Shown: positions 8,214-17,383 of the stretch, in pieces
Layout of the letters: every line of letters begins with the position of its first letter
Position numbering within the stretch: the stretch's first letter is position 1
Source of the DNA: Flavobacterium sp. UBA7663
Lineage (GTDB): Bacteria > Bacteroidota > Bacteroidia > Flavobacteriales > Flavobacteriaceae
Length of the DNA stretch: 64,000 bases
Reading direction: 5' to 3'
NCBI RefSeq assembly: GCF_002483315.1
Contig: NZ_DLHR01000001.1
Location: forward strand, 4,615-68,614
The notes under the pieces: generated by a model
Told to the model about the DNA's origin: nothing
What the model saw: the letters and a program-made list of their open reading frames with translations, nothing else
Database searches by the model: none
Program-made: the position numbers and the translations under genes

Positions 8214-9536
8214 ATGAAAAATAAAATAACCCTACTATTTGCATTTTGTTCGCTAATTGGTTTTTCTCAAGAGAAAGATTCAACTGAAGTAGCGTATAAA
8301 AAACGTGTTTTGGAATCTATCGAGGTAGATTTTTTAATGAGTTATTATAAACAAGATGGAATACACTCTGCTGTTTCTGGTGGAAAAGGTATGGAAGAAT
8401 TAACAAATCTTACCCCAACATTTGTGGTAGCAATTCCATTAAATGATGATGACGTATTAACCGTTGATGCTGGAATTTCAGCTTATTCTTCAGCTTCTTC
8501 TGGAAATATTAATCCGTTTGATAGCAATACACCAAGTCCGTGGCAAGCGAGTTCTGGTGCTTCGTCACAAGATGTATTAACGTCTTTGGTTTTAAATTAC
8601 AGTCACAGTTCTGATGATAGAAACACGATTTGGAACGGTCACATCTCGGGTTCAATGGAATACGATTATTCATCCATTGGTTTTGGTGGTGGTGTTTCAA
8701 GATTATTCAACGGAAAAAATTCTGAAGTTTCAGTTGCTGCAAATGTTTATTTAGATACCTGGAAGCCTATCTACCCAAAAGAATTACAAGATTTTGTGGA
8801 TTATGGCGGAATGAATGGTGGAATTTATGACGATTTCGTAATTACACCAGGTCAAGTTTCATCAGAAGTTTATAATCCTACTAATTTCAAAGAACACGAT
8901 CAAAAAAACAGAAATTCATTTGCCTTGAGTTTTGGCTTTTCGCAAGTGGTAACTAAAAAAATACAAGGTTCGTTTTTCTTAGATGTTTTATATCAAAATG
9001 GTTTGCTTTCAACACCATATCAACGTGTTTATTTTGCTGACAAAGGCGATTTCTTTATAAATGAATTCCAATTAGCAGACGATATTGAGCGTTTACCAGA
9101 TTCGAGATTTAAATTACCAATTGGTACACGATGGAATTTCTATTTGAATGAAAAATTAACGTTGAGAACTTATTATCGTTATTATTTTGATAATTGGGAT
9201 ATTACATCTCACACGCTTAATATTGAATTGCCTTATAAATTAACTGAGAAATTTACCGTAATTCCAATGTACCGCTACTATTCGCAACAAAAATCAAAAT
9301 ATTTTGCGCCATATGAAGGTCATGTTTCAACAGATGAATATTATACTTCTGATTATGATTTGTCGACTTTTAATGCACATCAATATGGAATTGGGATTAG
9401 TTATACTGACATTTTTACCAATGCAAAAATTTGGAAATTTGGACTAAAAAATATCGATTTACGATTTAATCATTACGACAGAAACGATGGTTTGAGTGCT
9501 AATATTGTTAGTTTTGGTATCAAATTCGTACAATAA
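8214..9536 (+). CDS. DUF3570 outer-membrane beta-barrel protein
   Basis: A 440-aa protein from ATG 8214; a TTG at 8205 in the same frame is not preferred because MKNKITLLFAFCSLIGFSQ forms a clean signal peptide. The body is rich in alternating aromatic/polar beta strands and ends with SFGIKFVQ, as in outer-membrane barrels. The family name follows from the order thioredoxin-ApbE-DUF4266-DUF3570 and from length. It probably forms an outer-membrane partner of the small DUF4266 lipoprotein. Ten nucleotides separate it from the DUF4266 stop. Confidence 0.88.
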   Translation: MKNKITLLFAFCSLIGFSQEKDSTEVAYKKRVLESIEVDFLMSYYKQDGIHSAVSGGKGMEELTNLTPTFVVAIPLNDDDVLTVDAGISAYSSASSGNINPFDSNTPSPWQASSGASSQDVLTSLVLNYSHSSDDRNTIWNGHISGSMEYDYSSIGFGGGVSRLFNGKNSEVSVAANVYLDTWKPIYPKELQDFVDYGGMNGGIYDDFVITPGQVSSEVYNPTNFKEHDQKNRNSFALSFGFSQVVTKKIQGSFFLDVLYQNGLLSTPYQRVYFADKGDFFINEFQLADDIERLPDSRFKLPIGTRWNFYLNEKLTLRTYYRYYFDNWDITSHTLNIELPYKLTEKFTVIPMYRYYSQQKSKYFAPYEGHVSTDEYYTSDYDLSTFNAHQYGIGISYTDIFTNAKIWKFGLKNIDLRFNHYDRNDGLSANIVSFGIKFVQ

Positions 9537-9547
9537 CAATACAAACT

Positions 9548-10213
9548 ATGCATATTCTAATTATTGAAGATGAAAAAGGAATTGTAGATTTTCTAAAACA
9601 AGGTTTAGAAGAGGAGAATTATACCGTTTCTACAGCTTTGGATGGTGCTGAAGGTTTAAAAAAAGCATTAGAACTTCCGGTAGATTTAGTCTTATTAGAT
9701 TGGATGCTACCAAAAATGCAAGGAATCGAAGTATGCAAAAATATTCGAAATGAAAAATCAAATTTGCCTATTATTTTTTTAACGGCTAAAGACACGGTTC
9801 AAGAAACTATCGAAGGATTAAAGGCTGGTGCAAATGATTATATCAAAAAACCATTTTCGTTTGAAGAACTTTTAGAACGAATTAAAATTCATTTTAGAGC
9901 AAAAGACGAAGCAAAAATATTAACTTTGGGTAATATTACAATTGATAAATCTAAATTTCAGGTTTTAGTAGATAATAACGAAATTTCATTGACACAGCGC
10001 GAATTTGAATTATTAGAATATCTAATAAAAAACAAAGGAACCGTTTGTACAAGAAATAAAATCATTGAAGATGTTTGGGACATTCATTTTGAATACGACA
10101 CAGGTGTTATCGATGTTTTTATGAATGCAATTCGAAAAAAACTAAACTTAACCAAAGATCAAGACTTAATTAAAACCATTAGAGGAGTAGGATATATCGC
10201 AAACGATAATTAG
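9548..10213 (+). CDS. OmpR-family response regulator
   Basis: A 221-aa two-domain regulator: receiver domain (residues 1-118, phospho-acceptor Asp in LLDWMLPKMQG, conserved Lys in YIKKPFS) and OmpR/PhoB winged helix (about 125-218, ending TIRGVGYIAND). It starts 11 nt after the DUF3570 gene. Its partner kinase is at 11102, separated by a cation diffusion facilitator gene. Proximity to metal-efflux genes suggests control of metal export. It may respond to Cu, Co, Zn or Cd, but the signal cannot be deduced. Confidence 0.93.
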   Translation: MHILIIEDEKGIVDFLKQGLEEENYTVSTALDGAEGLKKALELPVDLVLLDWMLPKMQGIEVCKNIRNEKSNLPIIFLTAKDTVQETIEGLKAGANDYIKKPFSFEELLERIKIHFRAKDEAKILTLGNITIDKSKFQVLVDNNEISLTQREFELLEYLIKNKGTVCTRNKIIEDVWDIHFEYDTGVIDVFMNAIRKKLNLTKDQDLIKTIRGVGYIANDN

Positions 10214-10214
10214 C

Positions 10215-11099
10215 ATGTCAAAAACCGAAACAGCTGTAAAAGCCACTTATTTTAGCATTATTGGAAACACTTTATTAGCTTTAATAAAAGGAATTACAGG
10301 CTATTTTGGAAATTCATACGCAATGATTGCTGATGCAATTGAATCAACTGCTGATATTTTTGCTTCGTTTTTAGTGCTTTTCGGTATCAAATATTCTAAT
10401 CGCCCTGCAGATGAAAATCATCCGTATGGTCATGGTAGAGCAGAACCTTTAATTACATTTTTAGTTGTTGGGTTTTTAATCACTTCGGCAACAGTTATTG
10501 CTTACGAAAGTTTTCATAACATTGGAACACCACACGAATTACCAAAACCATTCACACTTTTTGTTTTAGGAGCTATTATTTTGTGGAAAGAAATTTCGTT
10601 TCAAATTGTAATGAAAAAAAGCATTGAAACCAATAGTAGTTCGTTAAAAGCAGATGCTTGGCATCATAGAAGTGACGCTATTACATCGGTTGCAGCGTTC
10701 ATAGGAATTTCTATTGCGTTGTATTTTGGAAAAGGCTACGAATCTGCCGATGATTGGGCGGCTTTGTTGGCTTCATTTTTAATTTTGTATAATTCCTATA
10801 AAATTTTCAGACCCGCATTAGGTGAAATTATGGACGAACATTTGTATCATGATTTAGAAGCCGAAATAAAAAGAATTTCTCAAACAGTTTCGGGTGTAAT
10901 TTGCATAGAAAAATGCTTTATCAGAAAAGCCGGAATGAAATACCACGTGGATTTGCATGTAATGGTTGATGGTAATAAATCAGTAAAAGAAGGTCATGAT
11001 ATTGCACATATTTTGAAAGATACACTACGAGAACAATTAATGGAATTAGGCCATGTTTTAATACATATTGAACCTAATTTTGAATCTATCGAACGCTAA
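10215..11099 (+). CDS. Cation diffusion facilitator (CDF) metal transporter
   Basis: A 294-aa CDF-family exporter of divalent metals in exchange for protons. Hallmarks are the TM2 site DAIESTADI, the ENHPYGHGRAEPL loop, the TM5 site DAWHHRSDAITS (HxxxD) and a C-terminal cytoplasmic dimerisation domain from about residue 205. Six membrane helices are visible. It lies one nucleotide after the response-regulator gene and two before the kinase gene, an unusual position within a two-component pair. The metal is probably Zn, Co, Fe or Mn; the HxxxD site is common to Zn and related transporters. Confidence 0.92.
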   Translation: MSKTETAVKATYFSIIGNTLLALIKGITGYFGNSYAMIADAIESTADIFASFLVLFGIKYSNRPADENHPYGHGRAEPLITFLVVGFLITSATVIAYESFHNIGTPHELPKPFTLFVLGAIILWKEISFQIVMKKSIETNSSSLKADAWHHRSDAITSVAAFIGISIALYFGKGYESADDWAALLASFLILYNSYKIFRPALGEIMDEHLYHDLEAEIKRISQTVSGVICIEKCFIRKAGMKYHVDLHVMVDGNKSVKEGHDIAHILKDTLREQLMELGHVLIHIEPNFESIER

Positions 11100-11101
11100 T
11101 T

Positions 11102-12490
11102 ATGTTATCTTTTTCATTTAAAAATAGAATTGCTTTTAACTACATTGTAAGTGGTTCAATTCTTATTGCTATAGTTTTTCTGTTTATTTATAATATTGTA
11201 AAATTTAGCGTTAATAAGCACGTTAATGAAGAAATTCAAGAAGAATTATATAAACATTTAGATGATGTCTCTACCGATTCTAATGATACCTATTTAATTC
11301 AGGTGGATCAATGGCGAGCAAGAGAACACAATTCTATCAGTGTGAATCCTGTTTTTGTTGAATTTTATGATAATAACAAAGAAATAATTGATAAATCGCC
11401 AAATCTAAAAAGTTCGAACCTAAAACTTTTTCCAGATAGTAACAACGAATTTATCGATACCAAGTTAAATAATATTCCAGTTAGACAAATTCAAACTGCA
11501 ATTATAAATAACAATCAAATTGTTGGTTATTTAGTAGTTGCGATGTCTTTAGAAGACTTTGAAATTGTTCAGATTTTGAAGAATATTTTATTAGTTACAT
11601 TTCCAATAATACTTATTTTACTTTTCTTAATTGCTCGATTTTTCGCAGGAAGAAGTATTAAACCTGTTCGAACAATTATTGAAACTTCAAGCCAAATTAC
11701 TAAAGATAATTTACAAACTCGAATTCCATTACCTCAAAACAAAGACGAGCTATACGTTTTATCCGAAAACATAAATAATCTACTAAGTCGTATCGAAAAT
11801 GCTATTGACCGTGAAAAACAATTCACTTCCGATGCTTCACATGAATTAAGAACACCGTTAGCCGTGATTAAAGGAACAATGGAAGTTCTAATTAGAAAGC
11901 CAAGAAATCAGCAAGAATATGAAGAAAAAATTCAATTTTGTATTTCTGAAGTAAATCGATTAAATCATATGGTAGATCAATTGTTACTTTTGGCTCGTTT
12001 TGAAAATCAGAAGCAAAATGTAAAGCAAGAAACTATATATTTAAACGCTTTAATTTTAGATAATTTAACTCGTTTTTCTGAGAAATCAGAAAATAAAAAA
12101 CTTAAAATAAAAGCTGAATTTACCGAAGATTATTACTTGATTTCTGATAATTATTTGGTTTCAATCATCATTAGTAATTTAATTTCAAATGCAATAAAAT
12201 ACTCCAATCCTAATGGTGAAATTGCAATTGAATTAGGAAAAAAGAATGATGAAGTTACTTTTTCAATTACCGATTACGGTGTTGGAATTGCTAAAAATGA
12301 TTTGGACAAAATTTTCAATTCATTCTATCGTTCTGATGTTTCTAATCATCCAGAAATTAAAGGAACGGGGTTAGGTTTGTCTATTGTAAAACGACTTTGC
12401 GATTTATTGAAACTTGAAATTGCTGTTGAAAGTAACTTAAGTCAAGGTACCACTTTTATTTTAAGTTTCCCTTTAGCCAAACTTAAGTAG
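11102..12490 (+). CDS. Sensor histidine kinase
   Basis: A 462-aa membrane kinase: first membrane helix at about residues 12-35, a periplasmic sensor domain to about 155, second helix about 158-180, HAMP linker, HisKA with the phospho-acceptor in DASHELRTPLAVIKG, and a HATPase with N-box NLISNAIKYS and GTGLGLSIVK. It pairs with the response regulator at 9548. The system is bracketed by metal transporters (CDF inside, RND operon downstream), as in Cus/Czc-type metal sensing. Metal sensing is inferred from context. Confidence 0.92.
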   Translation: MLSFSFKNRIAFNYIVSGSILIAIVFLFIYNIVKFSVNKHVNEEIQEELYKHLDDVSTDSNDTYLIQVDQWRAREHNSISVNPVFVEFYDNNKEIIDKSPNLKSSNLKLFPDSNNEFIDTKLNNIPVRQIQTAIINNNQIVGYLVVAMSLEDFEIVQILKNILLVTFPIILILLFLIARFFAGRSIKPVRTIIETSSQITKDNLQTRIPLPQNKDELYVLSENINNLLSRIENAIDREKQFTSDASHELRTPLAVIKGTMEVLIRKPRNQQEYEEKIQFCISEVNRLNHMVDQLLLLARFENQKQNVKQETIYLNALILDNLTRFSEKSENKKLKIKAEFTEDYYLISDNYLVSIIISNLISNAIKYSNPNGEIAIELGKKNDEVTFSITDYGVGIAKNDLDKIFNSFYRSDVSNHPEIKGTGLGLSIVKRLCDLLKLEIAVESNLSQGTTFILSFPLAKLK

Positions 12491-12519
12491 CTCTTAAGTT
12501 TTTTCCTATTTATATTCTT

Positions 12520-12527
12520 TACATTTG
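12520..12527 (+). promoter_or_regulatory. Probable -7 box of the RND efflux operon
   Basis: TACATTTG matches the Bacteroidota TAnnTTTG element exactly and lies 46 nt before the start of the 124-aa gene. No clear TTG is seen at -33, so the promoter could need an activator such as the upstream response regulator. Confidence 0.4.
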
Positions 12528-12572
12528 TATTGTAGTTTTTAGTATTTTTATGAACTGCTCAAATTGTATAAA

Positions 12573-12947
12573 ATGAACAAATTAATTGCCTATTTCCTAA
12601 TTTCAGTATTTATGTGTGCCAACACATCGATAGGGCAATTATTGAAAGTTCCAAACTTAATAGAACATTACAACGAGCATAAAAATGAATTAACTTCAGA
12701 TTCAATTTCATTTATTGATTATATTGTTTCGCATTATTCTAAAAACGCCGAGAATAATCATGATCACGAAGATTTACCCTTTAAAACATTGGATAATTCG
12801 TCAAGTGCATTATTTGCATTTTCTATAATTACCTATCAAATTCAAGTTGTAAAGTCTTTAATTTCTACTCAAAAGAAATTCTTTTATAATAAATCTTTTA
12901 AATCCAATTTGATTGCTTCAATTTGGTTACCGCCTAAATTATTCTAA
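12573..12947 (+). CDS. Small secreted protein linked to metal efflux
   Basis: A 124-aa protein (start MNKLIAY at 12573 preferred over 12564) with a signal peptide (SIGQ) and a middle section NHDHEDLPFK. I recognise this His/Asp motif from small proteins encoded before CusA-like transporters in Bacteroidota, but no function is established. The HDHED stretch could bind metal. Two hydrophobic stretches follow the motif. It is encoded 91 nt upstream of the large RND gene, in the same direction. Confidence 0.65.
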   Translation: MNKLIAYFLISVFMCANTSIGQLLKVPNLIEHYNEHKNELTSDSISFIDYIVSHYSKNAENNHDHEDLPFKTLDNSSSALFAFSIITYQIQVVKSLISTQKKFFYNKSFKSNLIASIWLPPKLF

Positions 12948-13038
12948 TATTTTGTTTTAATAATTGATTCATTTATAATGATTCAGTTGTGTTTATCTAA
13001 AAAGATAAGTACTATTTTTAATTATAAAATTTACTAAA

Positions 13039-16000
13039 ATGTTAGAAAAAATTATAGCCTTTAGTTTAAAGAATAAACTTATTGTCCTTTTGTTTACGCT
13101 TGGTGTTGTAGGATTTGGTTTGTTCTCTGTTTTCCAAATTTCTATTGGAGCTGTACCAGATGTTACTAATAACCAAGTACAAGTAATTACAACGTCTCGC
13201 AATCTTTCTACACAAGATATCGAACAATACATTACCTATCCTGTTGAAATTGAAATGGCGAATTTGCCAGGTGTAACTGAAATTCGTTCAATTTCAAAAT
13301 TCGGATTATCTGTGGTAACGATTGTTTTTGAAGACGAAATCGGAACCTATTTGCCAAGACAATTAATAGCTGAAAAAATTAAAACTGCTACCGAAAAAAT
13401 TCCAGAAGGTTTTGGAACACCGGAAATGGGACCAATTACAACTGGTTTAGGCGAAATCTATCAATATACTTTAGAAGTAAAACCTGAATTTAAAAATCAA
13501 TACACAGTTACCGATTTGCGTACGATTCAAGATTGGGTCGTAAAAAGACAATTATCTGGAATCAAAGGTGTAGTTGAAATCAATACTTGGGGTGGCTTTT
13601 TAAAACAATATGAAATCGCTATAAATCCAGCAAGTTTAAAGGCAATGAACATTTCTACTACTGATGTGTTTACGGCTTTAGAAAAAAATAATAGTATTGC
13701 CGGTGGTTCATATATTGAAAAAACCAATCAAAGTTATTTCATTCGTGGCGAAGGAAAAGTAAATTCCGTCCAAGATATTGAAAACATTGTCGTTAAAAAC
13801 GATTCTGGTTTACCAATATACATTAAAGACATCGCCAAAGTACAATTTGGTCATGCCAATCGTTTTGGTGCGATTACAGGAAATGGAGAAGGTGAGAAGG
13901 TTTTAGGTCAAGTAATGATGCTAAAAGGCGGAAACTCAAAACAAGTAATTGAAGATGTAAAAGAAAGAGTTGCAGAAATTGAAAAAACATTACCAGAAGG
14001 TGTTTACATCAACGGATTTTTAGAACGAAGTGAATTAGTAGGAAAAACAACGTTTACAGTTGCAGAAAACCTAATTTTAGGTTGTTTAATCGTAATTTTT
14101 GTTGTGGTTTTATTACTCGGAAATTGGCGTTCAGGATTGGTTGTTGCATCAGTAATTCCGCTCTGTTTATTATTTGCCATTTCCTTCATGAATATTTTCG
14201 GAATTGATGCCAATTTAATGAGCTTAGGGGCGATAGATTTCGGAATCATCATCGACGGAGCCGTAATTATCGTAGAATTTATTGCTTTTCAAATTGCGCA
14301 TAAATCCAGACATTTAGTCGGTTTAGCGAAAGAAGATCGTCAGTTAGAAATTGACCAAATTACCTATAAAAGTGCTTCAAAAATGATGAATTCGGCTATT
14401 TTTGGGCAGTTAATCATTCTTATTGTATTTATTCCAATTCTTTCCTTATCAGGTGTCGAAGGAAAAATGTTTAAACCTATGGCAATGACATTTAGTTTTG
14501 CTTTAGTTGGCGCGATGTTATTCTGTTTTACTTACGTTCCTGTTGCGGCTTCATTGTTTTTAAAACCGCAAGAAGAAAACCCAAAATCAATTTCAAATCG
14601 GTTAATTAATAAATTGAATTCTTGGTATTTACCTGTGATTACTTGGGCTTTAGGCAATACTAAAAAAGTACTTTACGGAGCTGTTGGTTTATTATTTTTA
14701 GCTGTTGGATTGTTTGCAACCATGGGAGGTGAATTCATTCCAACATTAGACGAAGGTGATTTCGTAATTCAACCTGTTTTAAAAACAGGAACATCACTTT
14801 CTAAAACCATTGAAACTACTACCAAAATTGAAAAAATAATTCTTAAAAATTTTCCAGAAGTTTCTCAAGTAGTCAGTAGAATTGGTGCTGCCGAAGTGCC
14901 AACCGATCCAATGAGTATGGAAGAGAGTGATATTATCGTAAAATTAAAACCAAAATCAGAATGGGTTTCTGCCGATTCTAAAGATGAATTAGCTGATAAA
15001 ATCAAAGCGGCTTTAGAAGAGAAAATTCCAAACATGGAAATCGAATTTACGCAACCTATCGAAATGCGTTTCAACGAATTAATTTCAGGTTCTCGTTCTG
15101 ATGTGGCAATTAAAATTTTTGGTGAAGATTTAGATATTTTAGCCAAAAAAGCACACGAAATCGAAAAAGCAATTAAAAATGTGGAAGGCGCATCGGATAT
15201 TATCATCGAAAAAACGGAAGGTTTGCCTCAAATGTTTGTGCAATACGACCGAAGTAAAATTGCTCGTTATGGACTAAATATTGCCGATTTAAACGAAATG
15301 ATTGCTTTAGGTTTCGCTGGGAAAACCGTTGGAAATGTATTTGAAGGCGAAAAACGTTTTGATATGGTCATTCGATTAGATAAAACCAACAGAACCGATA
15401 TTGAAGACTTACGAAATTTATATGTTTCCACTCCAAATGGAGAGCAAATTCCGTTAAGAGAATTAGCTGCTATTGAATATACAGAAGGTCCAGCTAAAAT
15501 TTCAAGAGACAATACCAATCGAAGAATTATTGTGGGAATCAACGTAAGAAACCGCGATTTACAAAGTGTTGTGGATGATGTGCAGCAAATTATTGATGCT
15601 AAAATTGATTTACCAACAGGCTATCGCGTTACTTATGGTGGTCAATTTGAAAACTTACAAAGTGCCAAAGCCCGATTGTTAATTGCGGTACCAATTGCCT
15701 TATTTTTAATATTTATTTTGTTGCATTTTGCCTTTGGATCCATCAAAGAAGCGTTAATGGTGTATTCTGCAATTCCTTTATCAGCAGTAGGTGGGGTGTT
15801 ATTTTTGTGGATGCGAGATTTACCTTTTAGTATTTCAGCAGGCGTTGGATTTATTGCATTATTCGGAATTGCAGTGCTAAACGGAATTGTACTAATTGAA
15901 CATTTTAAAGAATTGAAACACAGTGGCATGAAAGATATGAATGAACTCATTTTAAAAGGAACCACCGATAGACTTCGACCAGTTTTATTAACCGCCGCTG

Positions 16001-17376
16001 CAGCTGCTTTAGGGTTTTTACCAATGGCAATTTCATCATCGGCTGGAGCAGAGGTACAACGCCCATTAGCTACCGTAGTTATTGGTGGATTATTCACTGC
16101 AACACTGTTAACCATGATTGTATTGCCTATTTTATTCAAAGTTTTTGATGAGAAAGAATTCAAAAAACCAAAATTCAAAAAACATGTAAGCGGAACTTAT
16201 ATTTTACTATTTTTATTTGCAACAAGCTTTGGTTTTGCTCAAGAAAATAATACGGAATTAGATTCAATTATGGCTAAAGCATTACAAAACAATAAATTAG
16301 TAAAAGCTGGACAATTGCAAATCGACAAAGCAAATGCAAACGTAAAAACGGCTTATTCTTTTGATAAAACGAATGTGTATTACAGTTATGATCAAAATAA
16401 TTTAGCCACAAATAACGAACCCTTAAAAGTATTTGGAGTACAGCAATCATTTGCTTTTCCAACGGTTTATGGTGCTCAAAAAAAGGTCTATAAAGCTGAA
16501 TTAGAAAGTCAAAAGGCTTCTTTCGAATTGCAAAAAAACAAACTCAAATTTGAAGTTTCAAAAATATATCATCAAATTGTATATGTGCAACATAAAGAAA
16601 AATTGTACTGCTATTTAGATAGTTTGTACCAAAATTTCTCTAAAGCAAGCGACAGAAGATTTGAATTAGGCGAAACCAATTACTTGGAAAAAATAACCGC
16701 TGAAGCTAAATTTAGACAAATTAGAACCAAACTTTCGCAATTAGATAAAGAGAAAAAAGCACAATTAGAATTATTGCAAGCTTTAGTGCAGTCTGAGGGA
16801 AAAATTAGTGTAAAAACAGATGAAATTAAACCAATAAATACTATATTAAATACTTCAAGTAAAGAATTTTATAGCTCTTATTTAGAAAGTATTACAAAAA
16901 AATATAAATCTAATGAACAACTCCAGAAACAGCATTGGTTACCCGATTTAAATGTGGAATATTTTCAAGGAAGAAATAGCGGAATTTCGCAATCTTTATA
17001 TGGATTTCAAGTAGGTGTTGCTGTTCCAATATTGTTTAATGGAAATGTTGCCAAATCGAAAGTAGCTAAGTTAGAAACTCAAGCTTGGGAAGAACAAAAA
17101 CAACATGAGTTAATTAAAATTGATGCACACATCAACCAGAAAAACAGCGAATTAGAGCAATATAACCAAGCCATCGATTACTATAATCAATACGGAAAGA
17201 AAGTTTCTCAGGAAATCATTAAAGTTGCTAACATGAGTTACAAACATGGTGAAATTGATTTTTTTCAATTCATACAAAGTTTAGAAAATGCAACCACAAT
17301 TCAGGTTGATTATTTAGATGCCGTAAACCAATTCAATAAGACACAATTAGACTTACAATATATTAATTTACAATAA
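13039..17376 (+). CDS. CusA/CzcA heavy-metal RND pump fused to a TolC-like domain
   Basis: A 1445-aa fusion. Residues 1-1035 are a heavy-metal-efflux RND transporter, with N-terminal FSLKNKLIVLL, the family TM4 motif GAIDFGIIIDGAVIIVE (about 396-412), repeated porter domains and 12 membrane helices. After about residue 1050 a second signal-like hydrophobic segment ending FGFAQ leads into a TolC-like outer-membrane-factor domain of about 380 residues (coiled-coil helices, one NxxLxKxxAExxxxR-type repeat). This fusion is normal in Bacteroidota. With the adaptor gene downstream it forms a pump exporting Cu, Zn, Co or Cd across both membranes. Confidence 0.93.
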   Translation: MLEKIIAFSLKNKLIVLLFTLGVVGFGLFSVFQISIGAVPDVTNNQVQVITTSRNLSTQDIEQYITYPVEIEMANLPGVTEIRSISKFGLSVVTIVFEDEIGTYLPRQLIAEKIKTATEKIPEGFGTPEMGPITTGLGEIYQYTLEVKPEFKNQYTVTDLRTIQDWVVKRQLSGIKGVVEINTWGGFLKQYEIAINPASLKAMNISTTDVFTALEKNNSIAGGSYIEKTNQSYFIRGEGKVNSVQDIENIVVKNDSGLPIYIKDIAKVQFGHANRFGAITGNGEGEKVLGQVMMLKGGNSKQVIEDVKERVAEIEKTLPEGVYINGFLERSELVGKTTFTVAENLILGCLIVIFVVVLLLGNWRSGLVVASVIPLCLLFAISFMNIFGIDANLMSLGAIDFGIIIDGAVIIVEFIAFQIAHKSRHLVGLAKEDRQLEIDQITYKSASKMMNSAIFGQLIILIVFIPILSLSGVEGKMFKPMAMTFSFALVGAMLFCFTYVPVAASLFLKPQEENPKSISNRLINKLNSWYLPVITWALGNTKKVLYGAVGLLFLAVGLFATMGGEFIPTLDEGDFVIQPVLKTGTSLSKTIETTTKIEKIILKNFPEVSQVVSRIGAAEVPTDPMSMEESDIIVKLKPKSEWVSADSKDELADKIKAALEEKIPNMEIEFTQPIEMRFNELISGSRSDVAIKIFGEDLDILAKKAHEIEKAIKNVEGASDIIIEKTEGLPQMFVQYDRSKIARYGLNIADLNEMIALGFAGKTVGNVFEGEKRFDMVIRLDKTNRTDIEDLRNLYVSTPNGEQIPLRELAAIEYTEGPAKISRDNTNRRIIVGINVRNRDLQSVVDDVQQIIDAKIDLPTGYRVTYGGQFENLQSAKARLLIAVPIALFLIFILLHFAFGSIKEALMVYSAIPLSAVGGVLFLWMRDLPFSISAGVGFIALFGIAVLNGIVLIEHFKELKHSGMKDMNELILKGTTDRLRPVLLTAAAAALGFLPMAISSSAGAEVQRPLATVVIGGLFTATLLTMIVLPILFKVFDEKEFKKPKFKKHVSGTYILLFLFATSFGFAQENNTELDSIMAKALQNNKLVKAGQLQIDKANANVKTAYSFDKTNVYYSYDQNNLATNNEPLKVFGVQQSFAFPTVYGAQKKVYKAELESQKASFELQKNKLKFEVSKIYHQIVYVQHKEKLYCYLDSLYQNFSKASDRRFELGETNYLEKITAEAKFRQIRTKLSQLDKEKKAQLELLQALVQSEGKISVKTDEIKPINTILNTSSKEFYSSYLESITKKYKSNEQLQKQHWLPDLNVEYFQGRNSGISQSLYGFQVGVAVPILFNGNVAKSKVAKLETQAWEEQKQHELIKIDAHINQKNSELEQYNQAIDYYNQYGKKVSQEIIKVANMSYKHGEIDFFQFIQSLENATTIQVDYLDAVNQFNKTQLDLQYINLQ

Positions 17377-17383
17377 ATTAGAG

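Noticed and set aside
15642..16178. 178-aa antisense ORF inside the RND pump gene, and similar long antisense ORFs.
   Set aside because: Shadow of the highly biased coding frame of a certain gene; no start context or recognisable domain.
13039..17376. CusA-TolC fusion considered as a frameshift or assembly error.
   Set aside because: The frame is continuous, a signal-like segment separates the two parts, and this fusion is common in Bacteroidota.
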